Positions 8,301 to 17,150 of a stretch of DNA of 29,429 nucleotides are shown here, one piece after another (positions within the stretch are counted from its first letter, which is position 1; every line of letters starts with the position of its first letter). The position numbers were made by a program, and so were the translations under genes. The stretch covers positions 1 through 29,429 of the forward strand of contig CAJTTS010000040.1 in the NCBI GenBank assembly GCA_910579155.1. Reading direction: 5' to 3'. Source of the DNA: an uncultured Oscillospiraceae bacterium (GTDB taxonomy: Bacteria; Bacillota_A; Clostridia; Oscillospirales; Oscillospiraceae). The notes below the pieces were generated by a model. It was not told the DNA's origin and made no database searches. It saw only the letters and a list, made by a program, of their open reading frames with translations.

Positions 8301-9118
8301 ACACCTACGCCCAGAGCGGCCAGACCGCTATGAAGATCGACACCATCATCCTGCCCGCGGCTGCGGTGTCCTGGAGCGGTGGTTCCGGCCTGTACTACGT
8401 GGGCGATCCCAACTACACCCTGATTAACTCCTGGGGCACCGACGCCTGGAAGTACAACCTGTACAAGGACGGCGAGCTGGAGCAGATCTGGCTGACCAAC
8501 GATCCCAGCAACGGCACCGCCCCCGCCGCCTACAACACGGTCGGAGCGAAGGATCACACTTACAACCTGGTCAACGACGTGTTCCTGAACCTGAAGGACA
8601 CCGGCGAGAAGGCCAACGACGGCCAGCCCATCTACACCGCCGGCCAGTATGACGCCAACGGCACGTGGCATCCCGGCGTGTACTTCAACAACACCAACGG
8701 GTACGACCTGATGACAAACACTGGTTCCGGAACCAACGCGGTGTACAACACCAGCGGCCGCCCGCAGTTGGGCTACATGGCCCGCGTGGATTACAGCGCG
8801 ATGACCCGCGACGCCCAGACCGCCACCTTCGGCGGCGCTGACGGGCAGATCAACGTGCTTGATGCGACCGACAGCGTGAACAACGACAACATCCTGGAGC
8901 GCGTGGCCGGCGCGAAGGTCGTGAACCTGAACGCCAAGGAGAACTGCATCCGTCAGCCCGACAGCGGCTACATCTGGCCGGGCATCACCGATCTGGCGAC
9001 CCTGAACCAGGCCGGCTCCATCGATCCCGTCACCGGGCGCTCCCTGAAGGTGTCCGCGGTCGTGGATCCCACCAACAACCTGATTGTCACCTGCATCTAC
9101 GTCTGCTACGAGCAGTAA
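5330..9118 (+). CDS. Large SLH-domain cell-surface protein 2
   Basis: This 1,262-residue paralogue of the 846-4523 product has an identical 26-residue signal peptide. Three SLH repeats lie at about 33-205, with ITRAE in the first. A long Thr/Asn/Gly-rich extracellular part ends in the same tail (GYIWPGITDL..., terminal YVCYEQ). It is presumed wall-anchored through its SLH repeats. Conservation with the paralogue is patchy. The SLH part is almost identical even at silent sites, residues just after it (about 240-430) and around 540-580 differ with insertions, and the last third is again close. The start at 5330 is set by the signal peptide and by AAGGAGG 10 nt upstream; open frame continues upstream but is non-coding leader. 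Unlike SLH gene 1, no clear -10/-35 pair lies near its leader, so its expression may be low or conditional. Confidence 0.9.
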   Translation: MRNLKKFLALVLAMMMAFSLMVTANAANPVRDYPDIDQADEAFEEAIDVLTGMKVYSGDNGNLKPASTITRAEVAALIYRLATGDVTDAQAHLYAEYGNFPDVPHDAWYAGYVGYCANAGYIKGRPNGNFDPSGNVTGYEALAMILRAIGYDKNGEFTGSTWQTEVSALSQQLGILTNVKTTQYGGTLYLAARRDVVADLLFQADAFVPMVVYTPAFGYQPYGMVNGSSGNLIGSTQTPNPTLGRRIFGLTYSSDKTEKNGDGKGLPVLLGNEQTGESKDKSVMGYKGEATKNVNGGNLATPIPYTEYTWQDNYDVSAATVTNGVATGIAGEDTANAANNAELGKNVTYTLKSGIDLVGHKLKLWYDDGTGSASLSNKRVYAYFDKATLTDVVTVTNGVKADGTPEAVTNPTAVNATATYGAAPAVDGANLYDLADDAGFAVNANTTVAFNNSFGRFGSDFDTADAAAVGSGERVDAMTSVTSPVRMYKLISNSGDKSLDVVIALNIESSRITESNNVNRVPTISVPVFDTQATLGTENAATDWDGTAANMAGIQTGAQIQTAYVDGSITDIASTPWTDKNLKRVPNADNGAVTGVVAQAALVGNSVKDLGDYEFGIHITGTSPRTVSKAEHEAINNKGQETAWFLMNEVTAPVQGTVVAYNVAKGTVTLDNGTVLERSKYYHTVVGWTDAQPKANSAPNTAIPQGWTQGATYWEEGYANVAYKFYLDHEGKYLGAERTYGSTFLYGTYLDYDQKTSTSSFNYFLTGVDMNGEIQTVQLKKFWDGQTTDGTKEEASIAPATTWAATNLVDITGTDDLGVPFRDTFGHGGTAGTNSVNGIGVGVYMGYAITGETGDPIVGDPYTDRGEYLANMNRLGIHNGAYQGDNAFTAETAFDSGTLIDKTDITLGAKETDTGSNKFFTEATKFILVSGYGTDSVKATVYTGISELRGSASSVTLRTGVTVAALDDRRMASIDENTDVKDMIYYTQSPYTYAQSGQTAMKIDTIILPAAAVSWSGGSGLYYVGDPNYTLINSWGTDAWKYNLYKDGELEQIWLTNDPSNGTAPAAYNTVGAKDHTYNLVNDVFLNLKDTGEKANDGQPIYTAGQYDANGTWHPGVYFNNTNGYDLMTNTGSGTNAVYNTSGRPQLGYMARVDYSAMTRDAQTATFGGADGQINVLDATDSVNNDNILERVAGAKVVNLNAKENCIRQPDSGYIWPGITDLATLNQAGSIDPVTGRSLKVSAVVDPTNNLIVTCIYVCYEQ

Positions 9119-9149
9119 GAGAACGGTGCTAAATCAGCAAAAGCAGTAA

Positions 9150-9186
9150 AAGAAGTCCCCCCGGGAATTTTCCGGGGGGACTTCTT
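9150..9186. terminator. Bidirectional intrinsic terminator between SLH gene 2 and copy 2 small gene
   Basis: AAGTCCCCCCGG (9153-9164) pairs with CCGGGGGGACTT (9172-9183), preceded by an A-rich run and followed by CTTCTTT. It is the counterpart of the terminator at 779-815. Confidence 0.85.
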
Positions 9187-9194
9187 TGCGCCGC

Positions 9195-9614
9195 TCAGCC
9201 AAAGGCGACATAGGCGAAGGTTCCGGCGGCGTTGAGGGCGGTGCCGTTGTTGCTGCCGCCGCCGTGGCCGGTGATGGAGAAGCCGTCGTCGGTGATGTGG
9301 CCGTTACTGTGGGAGACACCGTCAAAGAGCGCCCCGCCCCGGGTGACCCCGGCCGCCAGGATGAACACTACCCTGGGGCGGAAGCCCAGGCTGACGTTGA
9401 AGGTGGTTACGCTGGGCAGATAGGTGCCGAAGGCGAAGCGCTTGGCCTCGAACACCTGGAGGCGCTGGTCCAAGGCGGCGTCCCCGGTGGCGGCCTCAGC
9501 CCGGACGGCCTCCAGGGCCGCCTCCAGCTTTTGGGCGTTCTCGTTGAGCGCCTCCGGCGAGAACGTGTCGTTCCGGTCGATCAGGTTCAGTTGATATTTG
9601 TCGGTGTGTTGCAT
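9195..9614 (-). CDS. Small phage tail-fibre-like protein, MQHTDKY family (copy 2)
   Basis: This 139-residue soluble protein has no signal peptide. The N-terminal ~30 residues match copy 1 (MQHTDKYQLNLI, FSP-x-ALNENAQKLE). A helical segment (about 33-55, DAALDQRLQVFEAK) then leads into a Gly-rich beta-type head with SLGFRPRVVFILAA, a GGGSNNG turn and the ending AYVAFG. The final 'LN-x2-G-x2-Y-x-A-F' style is common in prophage tail proteins, so a tail-fibre or receptor-binding ancestry is inferred. The head shares only its general pattern with copy 1, so the two proteins look like one N-terminal module with two exchanged C-terminal modules. It converges with SLH gene 2. The ATG at 9614 follows GGAGGAGAT, which is buried in the leader hairpin. 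Confidence 0.75.
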   Translation of the reverse strand: MQHTDKYQLNLIDRNDTFSPEALNENAQKLEAALEAVRAEAATGDAALDQRLQVFEAKRFAFGTYLPSVTTFNVSLGFRPRVVFILAAGVTRGGALFDGVSHSNGHITDDGFSITGHGGGSNNGTALNAAGTFAYVAFG

Positions 9615-9618
9615 GTTT

Positions 9619-9646
9619 TTATCTCCTCCTCACCGGGAGGAGATAA
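9619..9646 (-). promoter_or_regulatory. RBS-sequestering leader hairpin of the 9195-9614 gene
   Basis: On the transcribed strand, TTATCTCCTCC (9646-9636) and GGAGGAGATAA (9629-9619) form a perfect 11-bp stem with a 6-nt loop. The Shine-Dalgarno is inside the right arm, followed after AAAC by the ATG. Compared with 356-382, stem position 6 changes from C-G to T-A, which keeps the pairing. The same CAACACCGCCCCGGTTATC block precedes it. Confidence 0.75.
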
Positions 9647-9718
9647 CCGGGGCGGTGTTGCCCAAAAAAATGCAAGAAAAAATTCCGTGCCGGGGGTTTT
9701 TTTCGGCAAAAGACAACG

Positions 9719-9747
9719 TTGCACCCGGCTGTCCCGTCTGTTACAAT
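9719..9747 (+). promoter_or_regulatory. Sigma-A-type promoter of the BMP/metallophosphoesterase unit
   Basis: TTGCAC (9719-9724), a 17-nt spacer, then TACAAT (9742-9747), 34 bp before the ATG at 9782. The -35 box overlaps the outer end (CAACGTTGCAC) of the inverted duplication. Confidence 0.75.
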
Positions 9748-9781
9748 GTTCTTGGAAAAATACCGAAAGGAGGGCGTGCCC

Positions 9782-11725
9782 ATGTCGAACGCCGAAGCGG
9801 TGCAGAACTATCAGCAGGCCCTGAAGCTGGGCCAAAAGGAATACAAGAATTGTGTCCACCGGGGCTTTTACCCCAACATCCAGGCCCTGGGGCCGGATCA
9901 GCTCCAACTGTCCCAAGTCAAGCTGGGCGTGATGGAAATTCCCATCTACCTTGTGGTGGGCTCCACCGAGGAGGCCCGGTGTAACTCGTTTTCCCCCGGA
10001 TTTTATCCCCTGATGAGCCAGGACAGCGAGTTTGCCATGAAGTGGATCACCCTGTGCTCCGCCCAGCTCAGCGAGGGTATTCACGACGCTATCAAATGCT
10101 ATGAATACCTGGGCCGGTTCTACGTCCAGGAGGGAAATAAGCGGGTGAGCGTGCTCAAAACCATGGGCTCCGCCACCATTCAGGCGGACGTCACCCGGCT
10201 CATGCCCGAAAAGTCGGACGACATCACCACCCGGATTTACCTGGAGTTCCTGGAGTTTTTCAAGCACAGCAAGTGCTGGGGCGTGCATTTCAGCGATCTG
10301 GGCGGGTACGCCAAGCTCCAGGCGGCGCTGGGGTACGCCCGCGACGAGGACTGGCCGGAGGACATCCAGAAGAAGTTCCGGGCCCGGTATTTCAGCTTCC
10401 GGACCAGCTTTTACCGCCTGGGCGGGAGCAGCCTGGGCCTGACCACCGGGGACGCGCTGTTGCGGTGGCTGGAATTTTACTCCGCAGAGGAGTTTTTCGC
10501 ATCCATCGGCGAGGGCGACTTCCGCCAGACCCTCAGCGCCGTTTGGAAGGAACTGTGCGTCCACGCTGAAACCGCGCCCATCGCGGTAAGCCTGGCCCCG
10601 GCCGGCGAGGGCGGGGAGAAAAAGGGCGTGATGTCCGCCCTGCTGGGCAGCGGCAAGAAAAAGCTGCGGGTGGCGTTTCTGTTCCAGGACACCCCGGCCA
10701 CCAGCGGCTGGACCGCCGCCCACGACAAGGGCCGGGAGCACCTGGAGGAGACCCTGGGGGACAGCGTCAGCGTGCAGTGTTACTATGAGGTGTCCCGGCA
10801 GGGGGCGGCCGCGGTCATCGGCGAGGCGGTGGCCGACGGCGCGGAGCTGATCTTCACCACCTCGGTGAGCCTCATTGACGCCACGCTGCGGGTGGCGGTG
10901 AAGTACCCGAAGGTGCGGTTCATGAACTGTTCCATTGACCAGCCCTACGTGAACGTGAAGGCCTATTACTGCCGGGTGTACGAAGCCAAATTCATCACCG
11001 GGGCCATCGCCGGAGCCATGAGCAAAACCGGGCGGATCGGCTACGTGGGCAGCTATCCCATCCTGGGCGTGCCCGCCAGCATCAACGCCTTTGCCCTGGG
11101 CGCCGCCCTGACCAATCCGGACGCGCAGGTGGAGCTGCGCTGGCACTGCCTGCCTGGGGACTATATGGAGGAGTTCCGCCGCCAGGGCGTCCGCCTGGTC
11201 AGCGACCGGGACTATATCGCCGAGCAGCCCTACGGGGCCCAGGGCCTGGCCTGCCTGGAGGCGGACGGGGAGCTGACGCAACTGGCCTCTCCCTCCTGGC
11301 TGTGGGGGGAATTCTACGTGCGCATTGTGCGGGAGCTGCTCCGGGACCCCAAAACCATCCCCCTGGCCGAGGACAGTAACAAGGCCATCAACTACTGGTG
11401 GGGGATGAACAGCGGCGTGGTGGACATGAAGCTGAGCCCCAACCTGCCCGAGGGCATGCGGGCGCTGGCGGAGCTGCTCCGGGACGGCATCCGCGCCGGA
11501 ACCATCCAGCCCTTCAGGCGGTTGATCCGGGCCCAGGACGGGCGGCTCATCAACGACGGCAGCCGCAACCTGACCATGGAGGAGATTTTGAAAATGGACT
11601 GGCTGTGCGACCGGGTGGACGGCCGCTTGCCCGCCTATGAGGAGCTGCTGCCCATCACCCGCGCCACGGTGCGGCGGTTGGGCGTGGACCGGGAGAACAT
11701 TCCGCCGGAGGAGGAGAATGCGTGA
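9782..11725 (+). CDS. Cytoplasmic BMP-family ligand-binding protein with N-terminal ParB-like segment
   Basis: This is a 647-residue protein. Residues ~294-570 resemble the BMP/Med (PnrA-like) substrate-binding family, which usually binds nucleosides for ABC importers: KLRVAFLFQDTPATSGW, an internal TTSVSLIDATLRVAVKYP stretch, then a GRIGYVGSYPILG stretch. Unlike those lipoproteins it has no signal peptide or lipobox. It carries ~290 N-terminal residues that include QEGNKRVSVLK (116-126), like the ParB/Srx-type G-N-x-R-V segment. A soluble intracellular sensor of a nucleoside-like ligand is therefore more likely than transport; this is inference. No permease or ATPase gene is nearby. The ATG at 9782 follows AAAGGAGG, and a clear promoter lies just upstream. 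The stop codon overlaps the GTG of the phosphoesterase gene, so the two are translationally coupled. Confidence 0.75.
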   Translation: MSNAEAVQNYQQALKLGQKEYKNCVHRGFYPNIQALGPDQLQLSQVKLGVMEIPIYLVVGSTEEARCNSFSPGFYPLMSQDSEFAMKWITLCSAQLSEGIHDAIKCYEYLGRFYVQEGNKRVSVLKTMGSATIQADVTRLMPEKSDDITTRIYLEFLEFFKHSKCWGVHFSDLGGYAKLQAALGYARDEDWPEDIQKKFRARYFSFRTSFYRLGGSSLGLTTGDALLRWLEFYSAEEFFASIGEGDFRQTLSAVWKELCVHAETAPIAVSLAPAGEGGEKKGVMSALLGSGKKKLRVAFLFQDTPATSGWTAAHDKGREHLEETLGDSVSVQCYYEVSRQGAAAVIGEAVADGAELIFTTSVSLIDATLRVAVKYPKVRFMNCSIDQPYVNVKAYYCRVYEAKFITGAIAGAMSKTGRIGYVGSYPILGVPASINAFALGAALTNPDAQVELRWHCLPGDYMEEFRRQGVRLVSDRDYIAEQPYGAQGLACLEADGELTQLASPSWLWGEFYVRIVRELLRDPKTIPLAEDSNKAINYWWGMNSGVVDMKLSPNLPEGMRALAELLRDGIRAGTIQPFRRLIRAQDGRLINDGSRNLTMEEILKMDWLCDRVDGRLPAYEELLPITRATVRRLGVDRENIPPEEENA

Positions 11726-12384
11726 AGCTCTTGCTTATCTCAGACGTCCCGGACCCGGGGCTGTGGGACTATTTCTCCAAGGCTAAGCTTCAGGGGGCGG
11801 ACGCCATCATCTCTTGCGGCGACCTGCCCGCCGCCTATCTGACCTTCCTGGTGACCATGGCCAACAAGCCGCTGTTCTACGTCCACGGCAACCACGATAC
11901 CAAATACGCCCAGCAGCCTCCCGAGGGGTGCGACTGCATCGACGGGCAGATTGTGGAGTTCAAGGGCTACCGCATTCTGGGCCTGGGCGGCTGCATGAAG
12001 TACAACGACAACGCCCACCAGTACACCGAGCGCCAGATGGAATGGCGCATCGGGAAGCTCAGGCGCCAAATAAAGAAGGGGGGCGTGGATATTCTGGTCA
12101 CCCATGCCCCCGCCCAGGACCTGGGGGACATGGACGATCCCTGTCACCGGGGGTTTGCCTGCTTCCGGACGCTGATGGAGAAATATACCCCTCAGTATCT
12201 GGTTCACGGCCATGTTCACCTGCAATACGCCCCCAATTTCCCCCGTGTGCGGGAATATGGGGACACCACGGTGATCAACGCCTCCGGAAAGTATTTCATT
12301 GAGCTGCCGGACAGGCCTTATGCGGTCCGGCCTCAGCCCAAGGGACTAAAGGGCTGGGTGCTGCGGCATGTGGGAACGATTTGA
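11722..12384 (+). CDS. Calcineurin-like metallophosphoesterase
   Basis: This 220-residue protein has the whole metallophosphoesterase signature: D8 in ISDVPD, CGDLPA, HGNHDT, THAP and HGHVH. These residues normally bind two metal ions and hydrolyse phosphomono- or diesters. The substrate cannot be told from sequence; relatives of this size include YfcE-type cyclic phosphodiesterases and nucleotide hydrolases. The start is GTG, overlapping the TGA of the BMP-like gene (GTGA), with GGAGGAGAA just upstream, so it belongs to the same unit. A ligand-sensing protein beside a phosphoesterase suggests a shared role in nucleotide or nucleoside handling, which is inference. A strong terminator follows. 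Confidence 0.85.
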   Translation: MKLLLISDVPDPGLWDYFSKAKLQGADAIISCGDLPAAYLTFLVTMANKPLFYVHGNHDTKYAQQPPEGCDCIDGQIVEFKGYRILGLGGCMKYNDNAHQYTERQMEWRIGKLRRQIKKGGVDILVTHAPAQDLGDMDDPCHRGFACFRTLMEKYTPQYLVHGHVHLQYAPNFPRVREYGDTTVINASGKYFIELPDRPYAVRPQPKGLKGWVLRHVGTI

Positions 12385-12394
12385 TGATGGATCA

Positions 12395-12436
12395 AAAAAC
12401 CGGGGATGTGCAAAAGCACATCCCCGGCCGTTTTTA
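12395..12436. terminator. Bidirectional intrinsic terminator
   Basis: CCGGGGATGTG (12400-12410) pairs perfectly with CACATCCCCGG (12417-12427), flanked by AAAAAA on the left and TTTTT on the right. It separates the convergent metallophosphoesterase and symporter genes. Confidence 0.9.
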
Positions 12437-12444
12437 CAGAGGAA

Positions 12445-14022
<1,578 letters not shown>

Positions 14023-14057
14023 GGGAATCCCCTCTTTTCTCAAAAATACTCTACCGC

Positions 14058-14086
14058 AGTATATAATAAAAGTGTCAAAAACGCAA
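14058..14086 (-). promoter_or_regulatory. Promoter of the AGCS symporter gene
   Basis: On the minus strand, TTGCGT (14081-14086), 17-nt spacer, TATACT (14058-14063). A TTGACA nearby pairs less well (19-nt spacer to TAGAGT). The leader is about 30 nt. Confidence 0.55.
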
Positions 14087-14246
14087 GAAAAAAGGGGCAA
14101 TTTTCATTTTCCAGAAAGCAATTTCCAAAAAATCGCCAAATATCAGGGGATCGGCAAGTCAAAATTGTAGAAAACGCAAGCGAATCCCCTGTAAAATTCA
14201 TTTTCCGCCCAGAGCGAGGCCATCGGCCCACCCTGGGCGGCGATTT

Positions 14247-15677
14247 TCACTGTGTCAGAAGCTCCTTCAAAATGCGGTTCGCGCTCTGGGGGTTGGCCTT
14301 GCCCTTCAGCTCCCGCATGACCTGTCCCACCAGAAAACCAAGGACTTTTTCCTTGCCGTCCTGATAGTCGGCCACAGACTGCGGATGCTTCTCCAGCACC
14401 CTGGCCGCGGTTTCCCGCACCAGGCCGTCGTCGTTGACCTGCTCCAGGCCGTGCGCCTTGACATAGGCGTCCACATCCCCGTCCGAGTCAAAGACGGCCT
14501 CGAACACTTTGACGGCGGTGTTGCGGTTCAGCCTGCCATCCCCCACCAGGGCAATGAGCCGGGCCAGGGTGGCAGGGGTCAGCTTCATGTCCTTGGGCTC
14601 CATGCCCCGGGCGGACAACGCCCCCAGCACCTCGCCCATGATCCAGTTGGCCCCCTGCTTGGGGGGAGCGCCCAGCTCCACCAGCGCCTCGAAAAAACGG
14701 GCCAGCACACTGTCCGACGTAATCATCCGGCTGTCGTACTCGGTAAGGCCATACTCCGCCTGATAGCGGATCCGTTTGGCCTCAGCCAGCTCCGGCTGGG
14801 CAGAGCGCAGGTCCTCCAGATACGCCTGGGACAACTCAATGGAAGGGATGTCCGGCTCGGGGAAATAGCGGTAATCCTGGGCGTTCTCCTTGGAGCGCAT
14901 GGCGTAGGTGGCGCCCATGTTCTCGTCCCAACGGCGGGTCTCCTGGACCACCCGCTTTCCTTCTTCAATCAGCTTGATCTGCCGCTTGGCCTCATAGCCG
15001 ATGGCCCGGGCGATGGCCTTGAAGGAGTTCAGGTTTTTCATCTCCGTCCGTGTGCCCAGCTCGCCGCTTCCCATGAGCCGTACGGACAGATTCACGTCGC
15101 ACCGCAGGGAGCCCTCCTGCATCTTGCAGTCGGACACGCCCAGGTATTGCAGGGTCTCCTTCAGCTTTTCCAGGTAGGCGGTCGCCTCGTCCGCCGTGCG
15201 GAAGTCCGGCTCGGTGACAATCTCAATCAGCGGCACGCCGCAGCGGTTGTAGTCGATGCGGGTCAGGCCCGTACCGGGGTCGTGACTCAGCTTGCCCGCA
15301 TCCTCCTCCATATGCAGCTCGCGGATGCGGATGGTCTTGTCCCCGGCGGCGGTTCGGATGGACACGGCTCCATCCCGGGCAATGGGAAGATAAAGCTGGG
15401 ATATTTGGTACGCCTTGGGCAGATCTGGGTAGAAATAGTTTTTCCGGTCAAACTTGCTGTACCGGGTGATGCCACAGTTCAGCGCCAGTCCAGCTTTGAC
15501 GGCAAATTCCAGCGCCTTCCTGTTCAGGACAGGGAGCGTCCCCGGCATCCCGGTACACACAGGGCAACAGTGGGTGTTGGGTGCGCCGCCGAAGGCGGTG
15601 GTACAGGAGCAGAAGATTTTCGTCCTGGTGGCCAGCTCCACGTGGGTTTCCAGGCCGATGACGGTCTCCCACCTCAT
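14247..15677 (-). CDS. gatB: Aspartyl/glutamyl-tRNA(Asn/Gln) amidotransferase subunit B
   Basis: GatB (476 residues) binds the misacylated tRNA and carries the kinase site that activates Glu-tRNA(Gln) or Asp-tRNA(Asn) within GatCAB. The N-terminus has the signature GLETHVEL. The metal-binding pattern follows: a C-x-C pair, then C-P-V-C ahead of TGMPGTLPVLN. Further on are FDRKNYFYPDLPK and the family stretch DYNRCGVPLIEIVTEPD. The C-terminal ~150 residues form the helical YqeY-like tRNA-binding tail. The start at 15677 (MRWETVIGLE) is chosen because AAGGAGG precedes it and its ATG overlaps the gatA stop in an ATGA. Frame continues upstream of this inside gatA. It is the last gene of gatCAB; no obvious terminator follows in the ~220 bp before the next promoter. 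Confidence 0.97.
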   Translation of the reverse strand: MRWETVIGLETHVELATRTKIFCSCTTAFGGAPNTHCCPVCTGMPGTLPVLNRKALEFAVKAGLALNCGITRYSKFDRKNYFYPDLPKAYQISQLYLPIARDGAVSIRTAAGDKTIRIRELHMEEDAGKLSHDPGTGLTRIDYNRCGVPLIEIVTEPDFRTADEATAYLEKLKETLQYLGVSDCKMQEGSLRCDVNLSVRLMGSGELGTRTEMKNLNSFKAIARAIGYEAKRQIKLIEEGKRVVQETRRWDENMGATYAMRSKENAQDYRYFPEPDIPSIELSQAYLEDLRSAQPELAEAKRIRYQAEYGLTEYDSRMITSDSVLARFFEALVELGAPPKQGANWIMGEVLGALSARGMEPKDMKLTPATLARLIALVGDGRLNRNTAVKVFEAVFDSDGDVDAYVKAHGLEQVNDDGLVRETAARVLEKHPQSVADYQDGKEKVLGFLVGQVMRELKGKANPQSANRILKELLTQ

Positions 15678-17140
15678 GCCGGACCGCCTCCTTTCGGGAC
15701 GCGTTTGTGCCAATCCGTGTCCATCTGGAACACATGGGCGGCATTGAGCAATTGTCCCTCTCCAAAATGGGGCCCGATGAGCTGCGCCCCGATGGGCAGA
15801 CCTTTGGAATCAAATCCACAGGGCATGGACAGTCCCGGCAACCCCGCCAGGTTCGCCGACACGGTATACACGTCCCCAAGGTACATTTGAAGGGGGTCGG
15901 ACAGGCTTTCTCCCAGCCTGGGCGCGGTGGTGGGGGCCACGGGAGTGAGCAACAGGTCGCACCACTGGAACGCCTTGTCAAACGCCTCCTTGATAACCGC
16001 CTTGACTTGCAATGCCTTCCGGTAGTAAGCGTCGTAATATCCCGAGGACAGCACAAACGTCCCCAGCAGAATACGCCGCTTCACCTCGGGGCCAAAGCCC
16101 TGGGTGCGGGTCTTGCAGTACAGGTCCCTTAAGCCCTCATACTCCTGCGCCCGCCAGCCGTACTTCACGCCGTCGAACCGGGCCAAGTTGGAGGACGCCT
16201 CGGCGGCGGCGATGATATAGTACGTGGGCACCACGTACTCCATCACCGGGAAGGACACTTCCACCACTTCCGCGCCTCGGCTTTTGAGCGCGTCCGCCAC
16301 GGCCAGCACGGCGGCTTTGACTTCTCCGTTCAATCCGTCCCCATAGCAGTCCACGGGCAAACCGATGTTCAGCCCCCGCACGTCCCCAGTGAGACCGCTG
16401 ATCAAGTTCCCGTATTGCCCGTCCAGGCTGGTGCCGTCCCTGGGATCCTTCCCCCGGATCACGTCCAGGACGGCGGCGCAGTCCGCCGCGTCCCGGCACA
16501 GCGGACCGATCTGGTCCAAAGAGGAGGCATAGGCGATGAGCCCATACCGGGACACGACGCCGTAGGTAGGCTTTAACCCCGTCACGCCGCAGTGGGCCGC
16601 GGGCTGGCGGACGGACCCGCCGGTGTCGGAGCCGATGGCGTACCATCCCAACCCCGCCGCTACAGCCGCCGCCGCGCCTCCAGAGGACCCGCCGGGCGCC
16701 CGGGTAAGGTCCCAAGGGTTTTTTACCGGGCCGTAGAATGAGGTCTCCGATGTGGACCCCATGGCAAACTCGTCCATGTTCAGCTTGCCCAGGCAGACAG
16801 CCCCCGCGCTTGCCAGCTTGTCCACTACGCAGGCGCTATAAGGGGGCACGAAGCCGTCCAGGATTTTAGACGCGCAGGTGGTGGGCACGCCCCGGGTACA
16901 GATGTTGTCCTTGACGGCCATGGGCACGCCGTAAAGGGGGCTGTCCGCGTCCTTTACTCCGGCCTGCAATTGCTCCGCCCGCTCCAACGCCCGCTCACTG
17001 GTGACGGTAACGAAGGCGTTCATTGCGCTGTTCCGTGCGGCGATCCGGTCCAGGGCCCCCTGGACGGCCTCCCTGACGGACAGCTCGCCCTTTTTGATGG
17101 CCGCGCCCAGCTCCAGGGCGGTCAGCTCGGTCCATTCCAT
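15674..17140 (-). CDS. gatA: Aspartyl/glutamyl-tRNA(Asn/Gln) amidotransferase subunit A
   Basis: GatA (488 residues) is the glutaminase subunit. It releases ammonia from glutamine and channels it to GatB. The amidase-signature catalytic triad is visible: Lys77 in GVPMAVKDN, cis-Ser152 in APGGSSGG, and nucleophile Ser176 in GSDTGGSVRQP. LGKLNMDEFAMGS and GVTGLKPTYG are further family landmarks. Length is normal. The ATG at 17140 has GAGGGG close upstream and lies 10 bp after the gatC stop. The 3' end overlaps the gatB start by 4 bp, so gatCAB is one tightly coupled operon. Its presence implies that at least one of glutaminyl- or asparaginyl-tRNA is made by the indirect pathway. Confidence 0.97.
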   Translation of the reverse strand: MEWTELTALELGAAIKKGELSVREAVQGALDRIAARNSAMNAFVTVTSERALERAEQLQAGVKDADSPLYGVPMAVKDNICTRGVPTTCASKILDGFVPPYSACVVDKLASAGAVCLGKLNMDEFAMGSTSETSFYGPVKNPWDLTRAPGGSSGGAAAAVAAGLGWYAIGSDTGGSVRQPAAHCGVTGLKPTYGVVSRYGLIAYASSLDQIGPLCRDAADCAAVLDVIRGKDPRDGTSLDGQYGNLISGLTGDVRGLNIGLPVDCYGDGLNGEVKAAVLAVADALKSRGAEVVEVSFPVMEYVVPTYYIIAAAEASSNLARFDGVKYGWRAQEYEGLRDLYCKTRTQGFGPEVKRRILLGTFVLSSGYYDAYYRKALQVKAVIKEAFDKAFQWCDLLLTPVAPTTAPRLGESLSDPLQMYLGDVYTVSANLAGLPGLSMPCGFDSKGLPIGAQLIGPHFGEGQLLNAAHVFQMDTDWHKRVPKGGGPA

Positions 17141-17150
17141 GCCGCCCCTC

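Larger units (their letters stand above)
5245..9724 (-). repeat. Right arm of the ~4.4 kb imperfect inverted duplication
   Basis: This is the mirror of 264-4603: shared leader, SLH gene 2, G/C-rich terminator, convergent MQHTDKY copy 2 with its RBS-hiding hairpin, and the outer GTGCAACGTTGT (minus strand, 9713-9724). Two stretches appear identical by eye to the left arm: 5558-5919 (matching 4295-3934) and 8468-8654. Confidence 0.85.

Noticed and set aside
5261..8671. Very long open frame antisense to SLH gene 2
   Set aside because: Same cause as the frame opposite SLH gene 1. The two antisense products resemble each other only because the sense genes are paralogues.
264..9724. Diversity-generating retroelement or invertase-driven shufflon
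   Set aside because: No reverse transcriptase, template repeat or site-specific recombinase is present, and the differences between copies are not confined to adenines. Only homologous recombination remains a reasonable mechanism.
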